The notes under the pieces are model-generated. The model was given only the letters and a program-made list of their open reading frames with translations. It was not told the origin of the DNA and did no database searches. DNA of 64,000 bases from Paraphysomonas bandaiensis (lineage: Eukaryota > Chrysophyceae): assembly GCA_965644295.1 (NCBI GenBank), contig CBFFRP010000314.1, positions 109,458 to 173,457 of the forward strand, in the 5' to 3' direction. A program made the position numbers and the translations under genes. Below are positions 19,701-31,049 of this stretch, one piece after another. The first letter of the stretch is position 1. The number at the start of each line of letters is the position of its first letter.

Positions 19701-20305
19701 AACAGGCAATACATATATATCAGCACGGCTTCTGCCAATGCTTGCGACTATGAATCATTGCGCCCGGTGCTGTTTGTCAGGCGCATTAATGTATATAGAT
19801 ATTAATGAAGTGAAGCTCTATTGAGTGACCGCTCAAGATGCAGCCATGATTTCTGTCTTCCAAGACAAAACACACTTCGCTCTATTTCTGTCTTTTGTCC
19901 TCCTATAATTCCTGCTTTTTTGACAAAAATATCCTGTCTTTTTGTCACAAGACGTAACAATACACTGCTGGTACCGTATACCTATACTGCTGTACTCTGT
20001 ACCATTCGTGATCATATTCAGTCATATACGGTATATTCTTCCTTCAACATCAACAGGAAATGCGGGATTTTAGAGTGGAGAGATTCATTTTTCTTTTCGA
20101 AGATTCCAATTGGGGCACGCTTGTCTCTGTGTGGTGTGGTAAATACGCACACATCGAGACATCTGTTCGCCTTCAACACAACACACAGTTCAGTTCATCA
20201 ATTTCAAGTGGGGAAGTGATATCACTGCATTGTGAATGCTCACAATTTAGCAATCATTTACTGTTAATTTGCGGGGAAGGAGAATAGCACAGGGAGATAG
20301 TCAAC
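19701..20305. other. Spacer with promoter-like features before a small ORF
   Basis: Contains CCGTATACC near 19974, the GTATAC palindrome seen upstream of several genes here. Frames of 60-130 codons overlap on both strands; none resembles a known protein. Confidence 0.35.
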
Positions 20306-20545
20306 ATGTCGAACGTCACGAACTTCACGTCCAATACCATCGAAAGAAGCAGAGAAGAAGCGATATCCATGAAAGAAGCTCACTTCGAAGATAAGTGCAT
20401 CGGAGACGAAGATTCAGAGTGTGATGCGAATTCTTTCTCTCCTGAAGACGATCCTGAAGATGTTAATGACGACGAAAGCGATACTGTCCATATCAATGAT
20501 GACGAGGACAGTGAAGACGATGAGTTTCCTGACAGCGACCGCTGA
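20306..20545 (+). CDS. Small acidic hypothetical protein
   Basis: 79 codons, ATG at 20306 after GTCAAC. The C-terminal half is almost only Asp/Glu/Ser (DDPEDVNDDESDTVHINDDE...), as in disordered nuclear or chaperone tails. No domain. It could be the first exon of a longer gene continuing to about 21130, where frames with LLWRKIIDGSAESFIR and LLDIPENPRIPLLSNYPL are found but do not join cleanly. Weak. Confidence 0.3.
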   Translation: MSNVTNFTSNTIERSREEAISMKEAHFEDKCIGDEDSECDANSFSPEDDPEDVNDDESDTVHINDDEDSEDDEFPDSDR

Positions 20546-21149
20546 ACTAGTTCATTAGGTCCAATGCTAAGAATATTATTCTAGTACATATATAATGAGT
20601 CAATGTAATTACCGAACTCATAATTTTGATATGATTTTTATGATATGATATTGTGTATTATAATTCACAATCGATAATTAATTGTTGCCATTCTTTTCGG
20701 TGCTTCTTTTACAGATAGGTTCGTATTATCACCTTACGGAAAAAATGAAGTCTGAGTACAATAAATTATTTTTCTAGGATTATTGTTGTGGCGTAAGATA
20801 ATAGATGGAAGCGCTGAGTCATTTATCAGAGTACTCGACCTTGGTGACCCTAGTTCTGTTGCACAGCCCCACATTCCTCAATCAGATATTGCCTCTCTTG
20901 TACCATCACCCTTCCTCTTGACTCCCTGTTGCTGGACATACCGGAGAACCCTCGTATCCCACTGCTGTCCAACTATCCTCTGTCTTCCATGTATTCTCTG
21001 CTACTAGCTATGACAGTAGATCAAAACTTTTTGCCAGATCTTCATCCACATACATCCGAGCCACTTGACACAACGCCTAAGGGAAGGCCACCATATCGCC
21101 AAACACAGAAGGGTATATTGCTGCATCCCTTGCTGCCTGCTGCCTGCCG
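20546..21149 (+). other. Unresolved coding-like segment
   Basis: From about 20780 to 21130 two overlapping plus frames look protein-like (GSAESFIRVLDLGDPSSVA; then SLLLDIPENPRIPLLSNY), suggesting a frameshifted exon or gene remnant. No family recognised. Confidence 0.3.
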
Positions 21150-21545
21150 TAAGGATTATATTCTAGTATATTCAGTATGCCACTTAAAGGCAATGTACGA
21201 GAATACAGTGAAGTATGGTGATGTACAAATGCAGTTATGATATTGAGAAACTGAAATAGTTTGCTCTTTCAAGATATGTTTAGTAGCGACAGCTTCACAC
21301 ATACAGGAGAATATGCGTGGAGAAAAATGAGTTTGTATTGGTTGTCACAATTCGTGTAAACGATATTAAGAACCAGTTGATCAATAATCAATTCAGTAGG
21401 TAGTTTTTGCGAAGGTAGCTAGTAGTGAATATCTAATTGTGGGCAATAGGCATGTATGAGTCAGCACTAATGTAGCAAAACAAGTCTAACTACAAATGGT
21501 CTCTGAGATCTAGTTTCTAGTTAAAGGTTAAAGAATGAGCATTAT
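21150..21545 (-). repeat. Degenerate solo LTR related to Copia-B, interrupted
   Basis: Reads in the orientation of Copia-B: ATTATATTCTAGTATATTCAG, AATACAGTGAAGTATGGTGA, GAAACTGAAATAGTTTGCTC, TGTAAACGATATTAA, then about 110 bp of foreign sequence, then TCTCTGAGATCTAG and AATGAGCATT at the end. Confidence 0.65.
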
Positions 21546-21845
21546 CAAACGCAAAAAATGTGTAGTGTTAAGCGTTCCAGTGTGGTAGTAGACTTAGATC
21601 ACTGCTTTCACTTGTCATGCTGTACGTTGTTGTACATGTCCCCTATAAAATATACACATCTATGAATATAGCGAAATGGTCTCACCTTGGTGCTTGTGGC
21701 GATGCACAAGCCGTTCTGGTAGCGTTAATTGGTAAGATATCAGAGTTTCACTAGCTTGGCTAGATTGTTCATCTAGCTACTGATCTGCTAATATGGTTCT
21801 CAGTCTTGAACGCCTTTTGCTAAAAAAACAGACATTTACGTTTTA

Positions 21846-21930
21846 TTGACCTAAATTGGGCTCAATAGAACGCTAATATTAGCACCGGGCAAATTCAGAC
21901 ATTTAACTTCAATATTTGGTTTAAGAGCAA
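21846..21930. repeat. Dispersed repeat Rep2, copy 1
   Basis: Shared block GCTCAATAGAACGCTAATATT-AGCACCGGGCAAATTCAGACATTTAACTTCAATATT (spread over the interval) recurs at about 22748-22832 and inverted at 53193-53280. Nature unknown. Confidence 0.55.
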
Positions 21931-22747
21931 CACAGAAACTCACTTCTATCGTAATTATTAGGATTATTATTATGTGAATCATTATAGTACACTCTAATAG
22001 AAAAACAATAATGATAAGTCAATTTTCGAAAGGAGATCATCAAACACTCAAGTTGTCTTCCATCCGTCGTCTGCTGTAGAAGGTCTTAATTATGTCAGTG
22101 TAAGTGATCTACCTTCATAACCAGGACTTCAAAACAACTTTAAGGATATCACAGGAACGGTGAAGTGCCATATCTGATGATGAATAGGTGGTTAGGGTCT
22201 TTCCGGGTTTGGGCCACATCATGCTTATCAGGATATTAGTGGATATTGTGTGCCTCATATCATACAAGCAACATTCAATCAGATGCACTAGCAGAGGTTA
22301 AGCGTACTGTATATAAATGTGCTGATGATTATTCACATTCATCATCACATTTATGTACTTCGCAGGTGCTATTCCCGCAGTATCCTTCTGTGGTAGGAAT
22401 ACATTTATTTGTTGCAGCAATTCCTATTCCCTCAGCATACACAGTATACATACCATTTATTTGAAACAATATGAGATCTCCTTTGCTTTCTTAATGTTAA
22501 TCAGGGAGCATCTACTTCTTCTTACATCAAGCAAGCTGTTAATAGTAGCTGATAGCTATACAATCTAATATGAAGTTTTTTCAGCATCATAAGGAAAAGC
22601 TACAATTTAACATTTAAGCTAGGGATAAGAAGATAAGGAGTATAGTTACTTGTATAAATCTTAAAATTTATGAACGCGAGACGATATAGCCTCTTTTTTA
22701 CCCGTGGTTAAATATAACTATGTCCCTGCTTTATCTTAATTTTTTTC

Positions 22748-22832
22748 CATTTGCATCGAGAATTTGGTTCAACAGAATGCTCATATAAGCACCGGGCAAA
22801 TACAGATATTCAGTCGAAAAAAGTCATTTAGC
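22748..22832. repeat. Dispersed repeat Rep2, copy 2
   Basis: Contains GGTTCAACAGAATGCTCATA and AGCACCGGGCAAATACAGA as in the other Rep2 copies. Confidence 0.5.
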
Positions 22833-23351
22833 GCAAAGTGAGGATACGCATATATTGCTAATTCCCTCAACAACATCAGACTCGCACCATTTCGTGATGT
22901 TCTGGGGGATTAGTACCGGAGAGATTCTCTCTGGGAAACTAACGTTAGTCGCAAACATAGTCAGAAGATATTCTTCTGCCCACTCATATCTAACGTTAAC
23001 CTAAACTACCTCTTTAATATAATAGGTACATATATGAGAGCTTTCGAATCCAATTTCTTGAACTGAACTATCATGTCGCCAGGGCCAGGGTGATAAGGGG
23101 TGGCTACGAACTACTGATAGCTAGGTACATTATTATTACTGTATTACGCACAAAGAAGCAATATTAATGGCGCGAGATTAGTCAATGCCAAATCTATGAC
23201 GCCACAATATAATGTAGTGGTCTGCAGTCCAAAGCAACACTTCAAGAGAAACATAAAAGATACCACGGGTATCATATCAACATGAAATACAATCTCAATA
23301 AAATTCAGTAAAATAATCCAACGAAAGAAGATGTTCAAATAAACCTGAGAT

Positions 23352-24363
23352 CTAAAAGCCACGTATGGACGTTGAGCGACTTTGGGGAACGGTTCCTTCT
23401 TTCTGCATTGCGAGGTAGAAATCTGTGCCTTTCTCAGACTGGTGCATTTTTCCAGGCGAGGTAATCGGCGGGGGGTAGAGTTGCGTGTAATAGTGTTTTT
23501 GAATGTCAGATAATTGCTCAAACACCTACATAGAACTAGTTACACATGGCTTGATCACAAGTTAACTGTATTCTCACCTCTCCACAGTTTTGCTCTGACT
23601 TTCGAAGATTTTTCTTGAGCCATTCGGTTGACTGTTCCCCTTTCACTTTTGGTAATGAATAGGCATTGGAAATTCCGAAACTACCAGTGGTGGGCCGCGA
23701 GTGGGAATTCTCTCGGTTCTGTGGGGTTGGCGACGACGGTTTACTATTGGGCCTCGATTCACTCATAATTACTTTGGAAATAACTTGTTGGGATTTTTCT
23801 ATTTGACCTTCATGTCTTCTCGAAACACTGATGATTGAGTCAACTCTCTGAATATTTGCCAACCGTTGTGCTCTACCCTTATTTCGGCTAAATACCTTTT
23901 CAATATCTTTCGCCCGAATTTCAGCATCGTCCACGATATGTTTAAGAAGAACACTTCTTCGCTCTTGTACTAGGAGAGTTTCAGGGGCAAAAGTCTCACG
24001 ATAATCTATGAGGGCATCAAGCTTCCCAAGATCAAACACTTGGGCTATAATATACCGCTGAGCAGCTTCTAAAAATTCCTCGTATGTAATAGCGCCGATC
24101 TTGTTGTATTTAGCAAACATCGAAGCTATGTCGGCTTTGGACTTCATAACACCGGCTGAAAAGAGGGCTCTCGACAAATCGTGGATTCCAATGCCATTAT
24201 TTTCTATCCCAGGCAGCGAACAGAACCATTTACGGTACCGCGACACTTGCTCCGACGACAGTAATACTTTAGGCTTCTTCATGGATGAGTTGATGGATGG
24301 GAGTTTCGAGCCTAACGATGAGTCGTCTCGAAGCTCAGGAGGCTGCATGTTTATATCGACCAC
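23352..24363 (-). CDS. EF-hand-containing protein, function unknown
   Basis: Two exons, 24363-23578 and 23525-23352 (52-bp intron, GTGAGA..TAG), 319 aa. Residues ~38-110 form a pair of helix-loop-helix units (SRYRKWFCSLPGIENNGIGI.. and ADIASMFAKYNKIGAITYEEFLEAAQRY); the loops lack the full set of Asp/Glu ligands, so calcium binding is doubtful. Residues ~115-195 are charged helices. The rest is Ser/Pro-rich and disordered, ending SIRGF. Divergent from the 14-3-3 gene. Confidence 0.75.
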
Positions 24364-24949
24364 AATCTTTCGGTTCAGTATTATATGTATCCGTACGCAG
24401 TTCCACAGCTCACTGCAGACTCAACAGAAGAAGTCACCACTAACGGTGAATGGCTGTGTTGAATATATCACACTACGATAAATTAAATTTCATTACATTG
24501 AATTCAGGCACCTCCATGTATCTGCCCTGCTCCGGGGGCATATGGATCACATCACATCCAAGGCGAGGTGTTGGTATCATCGTCAGCGTTTTTCAGTTTC
24601 AAAGGAATACATACTGCTGTATACTGTACACACATGTCCATGGATGTGCTGCACGGATCTTGTAGGAATTCCTACTCGACACTGGAGAAGAATACAATTT
24701 TTGGAATACGTACACGTACGTACCCAATACCCTCAACCGATTCCCACAATGACATCAGACATGCTTATCAAAATTTTCAGTTTCAGCCGAAAGGATAGGC
24801 TGTTGAAGATACCAATAGATTCTAGATTCTTTTGGAGCACTGCTTTCAACACATTTCTGTTACATACATATGCTCATGCGCAACACACAGAAGCTGTGAC
24901 ACTATCACAATTACACCGCCGCCGCTACTGCATAAGATCATACTACAAA

Positions 24950-25684
24950 ATGGACAGAGATTCACTCGTGTACATGGCTAAGTTGGCCGAGCAGGCTGAG
25001 AGATTCGACGAGATGGTTGATCATATGAAAGCAGTGGCTCAGCAGCCTCAAGAGCTCACTGTCGAAGAGAGAAACCTCCTTTCTGTTGCCTACAAGAACG
25101 TCATTGGTTCCCGTCGTGCATCCTGGAGAGTGATCTCATCCATCGAGCAGAAGGGAGAGGCGGAGCGTCTGTCTCTTATTGCTAACTATAAGAGCAAGAT
25201 CGAGTCGGAGCTAGAGGACATCTGCGGTGACATTCTCGAGATCATCAAGAACGAGCTCATCCCTAACTCGGACTCTGAGGAGGGTAAAGTGTTCTACTAC
25301 AAGATGAAGGGTGACTACCACAGATACTTGGCTGAGTTCCAGTCCGGCGATGTGCGCAAGGAGTCCGCCGCTAAGGCCCTCGAGGCTTACTCATCCGCAT
25401 CTACCATTGCTAACTCCGATTTGCCTCCTACCCACCCTATCAGACTTGGCCTTGCCCTCAACTTCTCCGTGTTTTACTACGAAATTCTCAACTCCCCTGA
25501 TCGCGCTTGCCAGCTCGCTAAGCAGGCCTTCGACGATGCCATCGCTGAGCTCGATACTCTCTCTGAAGAATCCTACAAGGACTCGACTCTCATTATGCAA
25601 CTTCTCAGAGACAACCTGACACTGTGGACCTCCGATCAGCCTGAGCACGGTGATGAGGGTGACGTTCAAGTAGAAGACCTGTAG
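24950..25684 (+). CDS. 14-3-3 protein
   Basis: Phosphoserine/threonine-binding adaptor, 244 aa, intronless. The ATG at 24950 is chosen because [21 protein letters not shown] N-termini begin here in the family; the longer upstream frame is unlike 14-3-3. Hallmarks: [20 protein letters not shown] (signature 1, includes the phosphate-binding Arg), [34 protein letters not shown], and signature 2 [21 protein letters not shown]. Ends in a short acidic tail. GC-rich codon choice compared with neighbours fits high expression. Confidence 0.98.
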   Translation: MDRDSLVYMAKLAEQAERFDEMVDHMKAVAQQPQELTVEERNLLSVAYKNVIGSRRASWRVISSIEQKGEAERLSLIANYKSKIESELEDICGDILEIIKNELIPNSDSEEGKVFYYKMKGDYHRYLAEFQSGDVRKESAAKALEAYSSASTIANSDLPPTHPIRLGLALNFSVFYYEILNSPDRACQLAKQAFDDAIAELDTLSEESYKDSTLIMQLLRDNLTLWTSDQPEHGDEGDVQVEDL

Positions 25685-26028
25685 ATTGTTGAAAGTTTCT
25701 AAAGTAGATATATTGTAGTTGTCGTATGCATATGTAATTATCGGCAAGCCTAATAATACGAATACTGACACTAATACGGAGCACCGTTAATTGTAGACAT
25801 TAGCACCGCGTTTTCACTGCGAACCTAAATCCCAATGTATGTCTACGTATTGGAACGCCCTCTCATGACTCAGTGGAATTGAATTTGCCACCTATACCAA
25901 TATATTGGAGTTGCAATAATTGGTTTGGTGTCAAAATATTTATGTTCTGAACTACTTGCGGATGCTTAAACAAATCTAGTTTAGGTTAAACTGCAAGTGG
26001 ATAAAGGGTTAGGCTTAATGGGAGGGAA
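25685..26028. other. Spacer between 14-3-3 and Copia-A
   Basis: 3' flank of the 14-3-3 gene. AT-rich, nothing further seen up to the target-site copy GTAAG at 26029-26033. Confidence 0.5.
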
Positions 26029-26033
26029 GTAAG

Positions 26034-26326
26034 TAACAGAAGTTGACATTATTTGCTAAGGTTTACTATTCTCAACTGATAAGATGAAATTATAAACATT
26101 ACATGATAAAGAACCTAAGTTGTGTTCGATGTGTTCAACACCATTCATTTACTACTATAGTGTACAAACCACACACTCAGTGATCGTATCCTGTATAGTC
26201 ATCCACTTCTACTTCAGTTTCATACTACATAATATAATGTACTAATTACATATATATCTTTCGATCCTTGCATCTCACATAATACTGCACTCAATTGCAA
26301 GTATATAGAATCTTCAGATCTCAACA
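26034..26326 (-). repeat. Copia-A 3' LTR
   Basis: 293 bp, no difference seen from the 5' LTR; bounded by GTAAG on the outside and the purine tract on the inside. Confidence 0.95.
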
Positions 26327-26451
26327 CTCCCCCTCAATTGAGTGTTGTACTATGACGCCTCCCAGCTATTGAATGCCTGAGATAAAAAAAATTCTTGACA
26401 GTAAAATAGACTCATCTCTAAGTCTAAACCTCTGTCTAAAAAACTCAGTAC

Positions 26452-28845
26452 CTACTTGCGCCTTCTTTTATCCCTTGGTCCCTCATTAATCACTTCAGTG
26501 GAACTCTTAACTTTCTCTCCAAGATTTCTCTTTCTCTGCTCCATATATGATAAACCAACCAATGACTTTGTATAAATATCTGCTGCTTGTTGCGATGTAT
26601 GCACATGCACTAACTTAATCGTATTGAACTGATTGGGATCCACGTGCTCTCTCACCATGTGATACTTAATCTCAATGTGCTTCGACTTCTTGTGAAACAC
26701 TGGGTTTTCGGCCAAATCCTGGGCACTCTGACTGTCGATGAAGAATGGTGTGGGTTTGATGAGCCTCAACTTAATCTCACCCGTCACCCCCCGAACCCAT
26801 AGCACTTCTTGGAGACCCGAGTAAATACACTGATACTCAGACTGCATGCTTGACGTTGCCACTGTCGTCTGCAGTTTGGACTGCCAGACTATAGGCCCTC
26901 CCGCTGCAAACCCAACGTACCCCGACGTGGACTTCCTGGAGAGCTGATCTCCCGCCCAATCCGCGTCAGTAAACATATGGAAGTCGAACCGTCTACTCCC
27001 ATATTGAATCCCTTTGTCAATAGAACCACGAATATATTGCCATACATGTGTTAATAGCTTGCATACTTCAATATTCACCTTATTACTGAACCGAGACAGT
27101 ACTCCCACTGCATAGGCAATATCCGGCCTCGTGTTCATCGATAGATATAGTAATGCACCTATCAGCGGCCGATATGGGAAGTTATCTACTATAAGCTGTT
27201 CCTCCTCGGTATGCTCATGCCGCGCCCCTTTTGCCACTAAATCCATTGCTTCCGCCGGTAGAGGACTCTTCCGTACCTTTCGCGGTGACCCAAGATACTT
27301 TTCAAACTTTTCTAAGATCTTAGCCGCATATACTGATTGGTCAAGACGAATATACTCTGGCGTTCTTGTGACTCGAACATTCAGAAAATGTTCCATCTCG
27401 CCCATATCCTTCATATCAAACCGGGCACACAGTTGAGCTTTAATATCCTTCACTATGTTGACATCACGACCTAACACTAGGATATCATCCACATATATCG
27501 TTAATAATATCAATTCATCGCCCTTATACTGATAATACAAACACGGGTCTAATACACATGGTTTAAAATGCATAGATCGTATGAATTTATCCAATGTTTT
27601 CCACCACGACCGCGGGGAACTCCGAAGCCCGTATAACGACTTCTTCAACTTAAAGCAGTACCCCTCAGGCAGCTGAAAGTCCGGAGTTGCCTTCATATAT
27701 ACATCCCCCTCTATATCTGCATATAGAAATGCGTTAGACACATCCAGTTGATGAATTACCATGTTCATCACGAAAGCTATGGCGATTAACAGTCGCACTG
27801 TTACCCCCTTAACAACGGGTGCGAAATGGTTCGCCCAACCACTCGACTGCTGTCCACAACCGATTGCTACAAGACGAGCCTTATATCGGCGGACCTCTCC
27901 CTCCTTATCGTACTTCTTTCCATAGACGTACTTGGAGTGCAGTGGGACGACTCCGTCCGGTATACGAGTCACCTCCATGGTATCTCGCTTCGCCAAACCC
28001 TCTCGCTCTACACGGCGAGCTCGTCTCCACTCCCTGTGCTCGGCACTCTCCAAGGACTCACGATGTGTCTGAGGCACTGTCGACTCTTCCGCTGACATCC
28101 ACACTGAGTCTGCCTCCTGTAAAAGGTCACTCACATCACTCTCATCACTCAAATGATGGATTTGTCCTAACACCGACACATTCGTTACCGTCCTTGGAGT
28201 TCTTGCGCGTTTGCCGTGCGGATGATTCTCGGCAGGGGTCCCTTCCCCCGAAGGTAATGCTGAGTCAGCCTGGGGCTGCACCTGCCCACTTTCCGACTGC
28301 TGTGGCACCACTCCGCTGATACCGCCGTCACGGTTGTCAGTAACTCTGGCCCTAACCACCCTCTGCGCAAGATCCTCTGTCATCTTCTTGATGTCAGCAA
28401 TATGAATAGGAGTTTTATCCTCCACTTGAACCTGGTTACCAGTAACCAACGACCGGTATCCCACAATAAGTCCCTTCCTTATCACCACTCTGTTAGTCTT
28501 GTATAGCAGACCACCATCCTCATGGTGCTTTCCGATAAGATACTCAAACTCACCCGGTTGACGAGCCTCGGGATCTATAGCCACTTGAGCCTCCTCCAGC
28601 TCTCTATAATAATCCTGAGACCTCTCAGGTACCGATTCATCAAATAATACATGTACAGAGTGTACTACGGTGTCCCCCACTAGCACCTTGTATCCTTTTC
28701 GATCAGCTGGATACCCTATGAAATAACCTGTCATTGCTTTGTCCTCCCAGTCCTTCCTCCTGTCGGCCTTGGGTGTTAGCACATATGCTTTGCACCCCCA
28801 TTTCCGTAGCCACGATAGGCTGGGAACGCTCCCCCTGGGACACAC
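26452..28845 (-). CDS. Copia-A reverse transcriptase-RNase H ORF
   Basis: 797 codons counted from a GTG, with no good ATG at the start, so it is a continuation of the upstream pol frame. RT region with LVAIGCGQ, QLDVSNAFLYADI, YGLRSSPRSW and TIYVDDILVLG (catalytic YVDD near residue 448). RNase H with FTDADWAGD near 623, TSSMQSEYQ and FIDSQSAQDLAENP. Confidence 0.9.
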   Translation of the reverse strand: MCPRGSVPSLSWLRKWGCKAYVLTPKADRRKDWEDKAMTGYFIGYPADRKGYKVLVGDTVVHSVHVLFDESVPERSQDYYRELEEAQVAIDPEARQPGEFEYLIGKHHEDGGLLYKTNRVVIRKGLIVGYRSLVTGNQVQVEDKTPIHIADIKKMTEDLAQRVVRARVTDNRDGGISGVVPQQSESGQVQPQADSALPSGEGTPAENHPHGKRARTPRTVTNVSVLGQIHHLSDESDVSDLLQEADSVWMSAEESTVPQTHRESLESAEHREWRRARRVEREGLAKRDTMEVTRIPDGVVPLHSKYVYGKKYDKEGEVRRYKARLVAIGCGQQSSGWANHFAPVVKGVTVRLLIAIAFVMNMVIHQLDVSNAFLYADIEGDVYMKATPDFQLPEGYCFKLKKSLYGLRSSPRSWWKTLDKFIRSMHFKPCVLDPCLYYQYKGDELILLTIYVDDILVLGRDVNIVKDIKAQLCARFDMKDMGEMEHFLNVRVTRTPEYIRLDQSVYAAKILEKFEKYLGSPRKVRKSPLPAEAMDLVAKGARHEHTEEEQLIVDNFPYRPLIGALLYLSMNTRPDIAYAVGVLSRFSNKVNIEVCKLLTHVWQYIRGSIDKGIQYGSRRFDFHMFTDADWAGDQLSRKSTSGYVGFAAGGPIVWQSKLQTTVATSSMQSEYQCIYSGLQEVLWVRGVTGEIKLRLIKPTPFFIDSQSAQDLAENPVFHKKSKHIEIKYHMVREHVDPNQFNTIKLVHVHTSQQAADIYTKSLVGLSYMEQRKRNLGEKVKSSTEVINEGPRDKRRRK

Positions 28846-31049
28846 TCATATGGAGACATCCATCCTTGCCACGTCCGAGTTGGCATTCGTCGCACAATGT
28901 AACATGCAGTTTGATAAGCATCAAACCAGAACGACTTTGGAAGTCCAGATGCCGTCAACATCGTCAGTGTCATCTCCCCAATTGTTCGGAATTTCCTCTC
29001 AGACACCGCGTTGAGCTCTGGCGTGTCTCGTGTTGTATGTGACACCCGAGTCCCATATCGCTGCAACAGATACTCTCTTATCTGCTGACTAATAAGTTCG
29101 GATCCTCCATCGGCATGATACTCCACTATACGGTTCCACCCCTCGTACTTCACTAAGTGGACCTCGCACAAGTGTCGTAGACATTTGAACACCTCCTCTC
29201 CGCTTCGAGTCCTCAATCCATATTCCCATATCATCTTTGTTGCTAAGTCCGTAAATAGGAGCACGTACTTATACCCTTGTCTGGATTCACAATTGAGATA
29301 GACGGAGATGTCCGCTGTTACTCTTTCCAGGAACCTGACTGCGCTTAGCTCTTCGTTGTCCCGTGATTTGAACGAATGCCTGGTTATCTTCGCCTTGGCA
29401 CACCATTTACACAGGGGTTTCTTGCAACTCTTCTCCTTTGCCTTCGAAAGGTGATGTCGTTGTAGTCCTGATCCTCTGAATAACATGTGTCGGTGAGCTT
29501 CTATTAACTTCGATTTCGAGACATGTCCAGTACGCTCATGTAAGCGATCCAACGCATCTTGTCCTGTATTATCCGACAAATTTACCTCCTCCATCTGATT
29601 GCACATAGACACATTTGGCAGATTTAACACCTCCATCAAGTCCACATACGGCATTCCTCCATGCTCATCGTACTCTCCAGTCAACACCTCGTTTCCAGAG
29701 TCCAATTCCACGATTTTAGGCTTTCGAAGCAGTTGTAATCCGTATCCCATTGATCTCAGCATTCCTCCTGACACAATGTTCTTCACCGCTTCTTCACTAA
29801 CTCTGATGTCTCTCCATTCCCCGAATGTACCAGTTCCCTGTGTCTCCAATTGAGAACCCTTTCTAGTTAGTTGGATTGCCCCAAACTCAGGAGTAAATGA
29901 CTCCAGTGCAATTTTATCCTTTACTATAAACAGTCTTTTACTTGCACAACTGTCCAGATATACACGAGGTTCTTCCGACGTATCCACCGATAGCAAAACC
30001 TCTTCTCCAAACATATTCGCTTCATCATCCGACGACTCTCCGTCGTTGACGTATTTCTTCCATTCTGTCTCGAATTTCCTGTTCGATTTTCGAGGATTCT
30101 CATTATCCGGGTTTTTTATGTTCTTCCGTTTTTTCGACTTGCACTGTCGGGCTTTATGACTAAAATCTCCACAGATATGACAACCAGTATAATCCTTTGA
30201 TCCTGGCTGCTGCACACTCTTCGAAGCCTTTTCCTTTGTCTTCCCTTTTCTTTTGAACTTATCCATTTTTCTTTGTCGTTCCTTAGCATAACAATTCGCT
30301 GCTACATGTCCCTTCTTCCGACAAAATGAACAAACCACTGGCTCCTTCGACGCCGTAAAATTGATCTCTTCAGATTTGTCTCCCTTTAGTTTCTTCAGCT
30401 GCGTCATAGCCTCGTCATACTCTTCACAAGCCTCTTTCACCGAATCAAATGTAGTTGTTGCTTTAGGCATCATCGCTACCGACATCCATAAATCATGTAA
30501 TTCCTCTATCTGCAGCGCTGCTTTTATCTTTGCTAATTTACTTGCCTCTGTCTGCGGTTGTCCCAATTTTATGAGCTTCTGGATTATACCGTTCAGTCGA
30601 TCTACCCCAACAGACACCTTTTCCCCCGGCCTTATTTTGAACGAATGGTATTCTGCCGTAGTCTTCTCCAATACAGTCCCAATCTCGCCTCTGAACCTAT
30701 CAACCAGTGTCTGAAGGAGCTCACTGGATAACACCTCCTTAGCAGGATCATCAGCAGGTAAAATTGCCTTCCCCTCCAAATATTGATTGGCTACCTCCAA
30801 CACATCAGGGTCATGCTCGCAAGCCTCCCAAATAGTACTAACACAGGTATCATTACGCTCTCTCCATGACTCTAAATTCCTTCCTCCGGCTGGCGGGTCC
30901 TCCAAGCCAAGATGGTTTCGGTTTTTCTTCATTAGATGCATCTTGATTTTTCTCGCTGAATAGTCTGCTTGGTTCTTGTCAAACCGTAGCTTCTTGTCAT
31001 CTTCCCCATCCCTACAACTACCATCCGCTACCATAACAGAAGTTGACAT
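28776..31049 (-). CDS. Copia-A gag-protease-integrase ORF
   Basis: 757 codons. Gag of the UBN2/copia type, two CCHC knuckles (CSFCRKKGHVAANC near 240; CHICGDFSHKARQC near 292), protease YLDSCAS near 365 (Cys where DSG is usual), integrase zinc-binding H..H...C..C (about 500-550), and the catalytic core with ADISVYL, HADGGSELI and the Glu in NAVSERKFR. The frame ends at 28776, just where family members continue into RT; the RT frame is shifted (-1) relative to it, next to a GGGGG run at about 28831-28835. Confidence 0.9.
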   Translation of the reverse strand: MSTSVMVADGSCRDGEDDKKLRFDKNQADYSARKIKMHLMKKNRNHLGLEDPPAGGRNLESWRERNDTCVSTIWEACEHDPDVLEVANQYLEGKAILPADDPAKEVLSSELLQTLVDRFRGEIGTVLEKTTAEYHSFKIRPGEKVSVGVDRLNGIIQKLIKLGQPQTEASKLAKIKAALQIEELHDLWMSVAMMPKATTTFDSVKEACEEYDEAMTQLKKLKGDKSEEINFTASKEPVVCSFCRKKGHVAANCYAKERQRKMDKFKRKGKTKEKASKSVQQPGSKDYTGCHICGDFSHKARQCKSKKRKNIKNPDNENPRKSNRKFETEWKKYVNDGESSDDEANMFGEEVLLSVDTSEEPRVYLDSCASKRLFIVKDKIALESFTPEFGAIQLTRKGSQLETQGTGTFGEWRDIRVSEEAVKNIVSGGMLRSMGYGLQLLRKPKIVELDSGNEVLTGEYDEHGGMPYVDLMEVLNLPNVSMCNQMEEVNLSDNTGQDALDRLHERTGHVSKSKLIEAHRHMLFRGSGLQRHHLSKAKEKSCKKPLCKWCAKAKITRHSFKSRDNEELSAVRFLERVTADISVYLNCESRQGYKYVLLFTDLATKMIWEYGLRTRSGEEVFKCLRHLCEVHLVKYEGWNRIVEYHADGGSELISQQIREYLLQRYGTRVSHTTRDTPELNAVSERKFRTIGEMTLTMLTASGLPKSFWFDAYQTACYIVRRMPTRTWQGWMSPYECVPGGAFPAYRGYGNGGAKHMC

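Larger units (their letters stand above)
21675..23340. other. Repeat-rich intergenic region
   Basis: Holds a partial Rep1 copy (about 21680-21760, minus), Rep2 copies at about 21846-21930 and 22748-22832, and another partial Rep1 (about 22860-22990, minus). No gene seen. Confidence 0.55.

Noticed and set aside
19368-19805. 145-aa plus ORF in the Rep1 copy
   Set aside because: Frame is not conserved in other Rep1 copies and resembles no protein.
24542-24949. N-terminal extension of the 14-3-3 frame
   Set aside because: The 136 extra codons look like translated leader; 14-3-3 similarity starts at the ATG at 24950.
27819-28319. 166-aa plus-strand ORF
   Set aside because: Antisense shadow of the Copia-A RT ORF.
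28776-28845. Programmed frameshifting between Copia-A integrase and RT
   Set aside because: Position is unusual for copia, and Copia-B has no shift there; a lost base in a G run is simpler. Kept as a finding only for checking.
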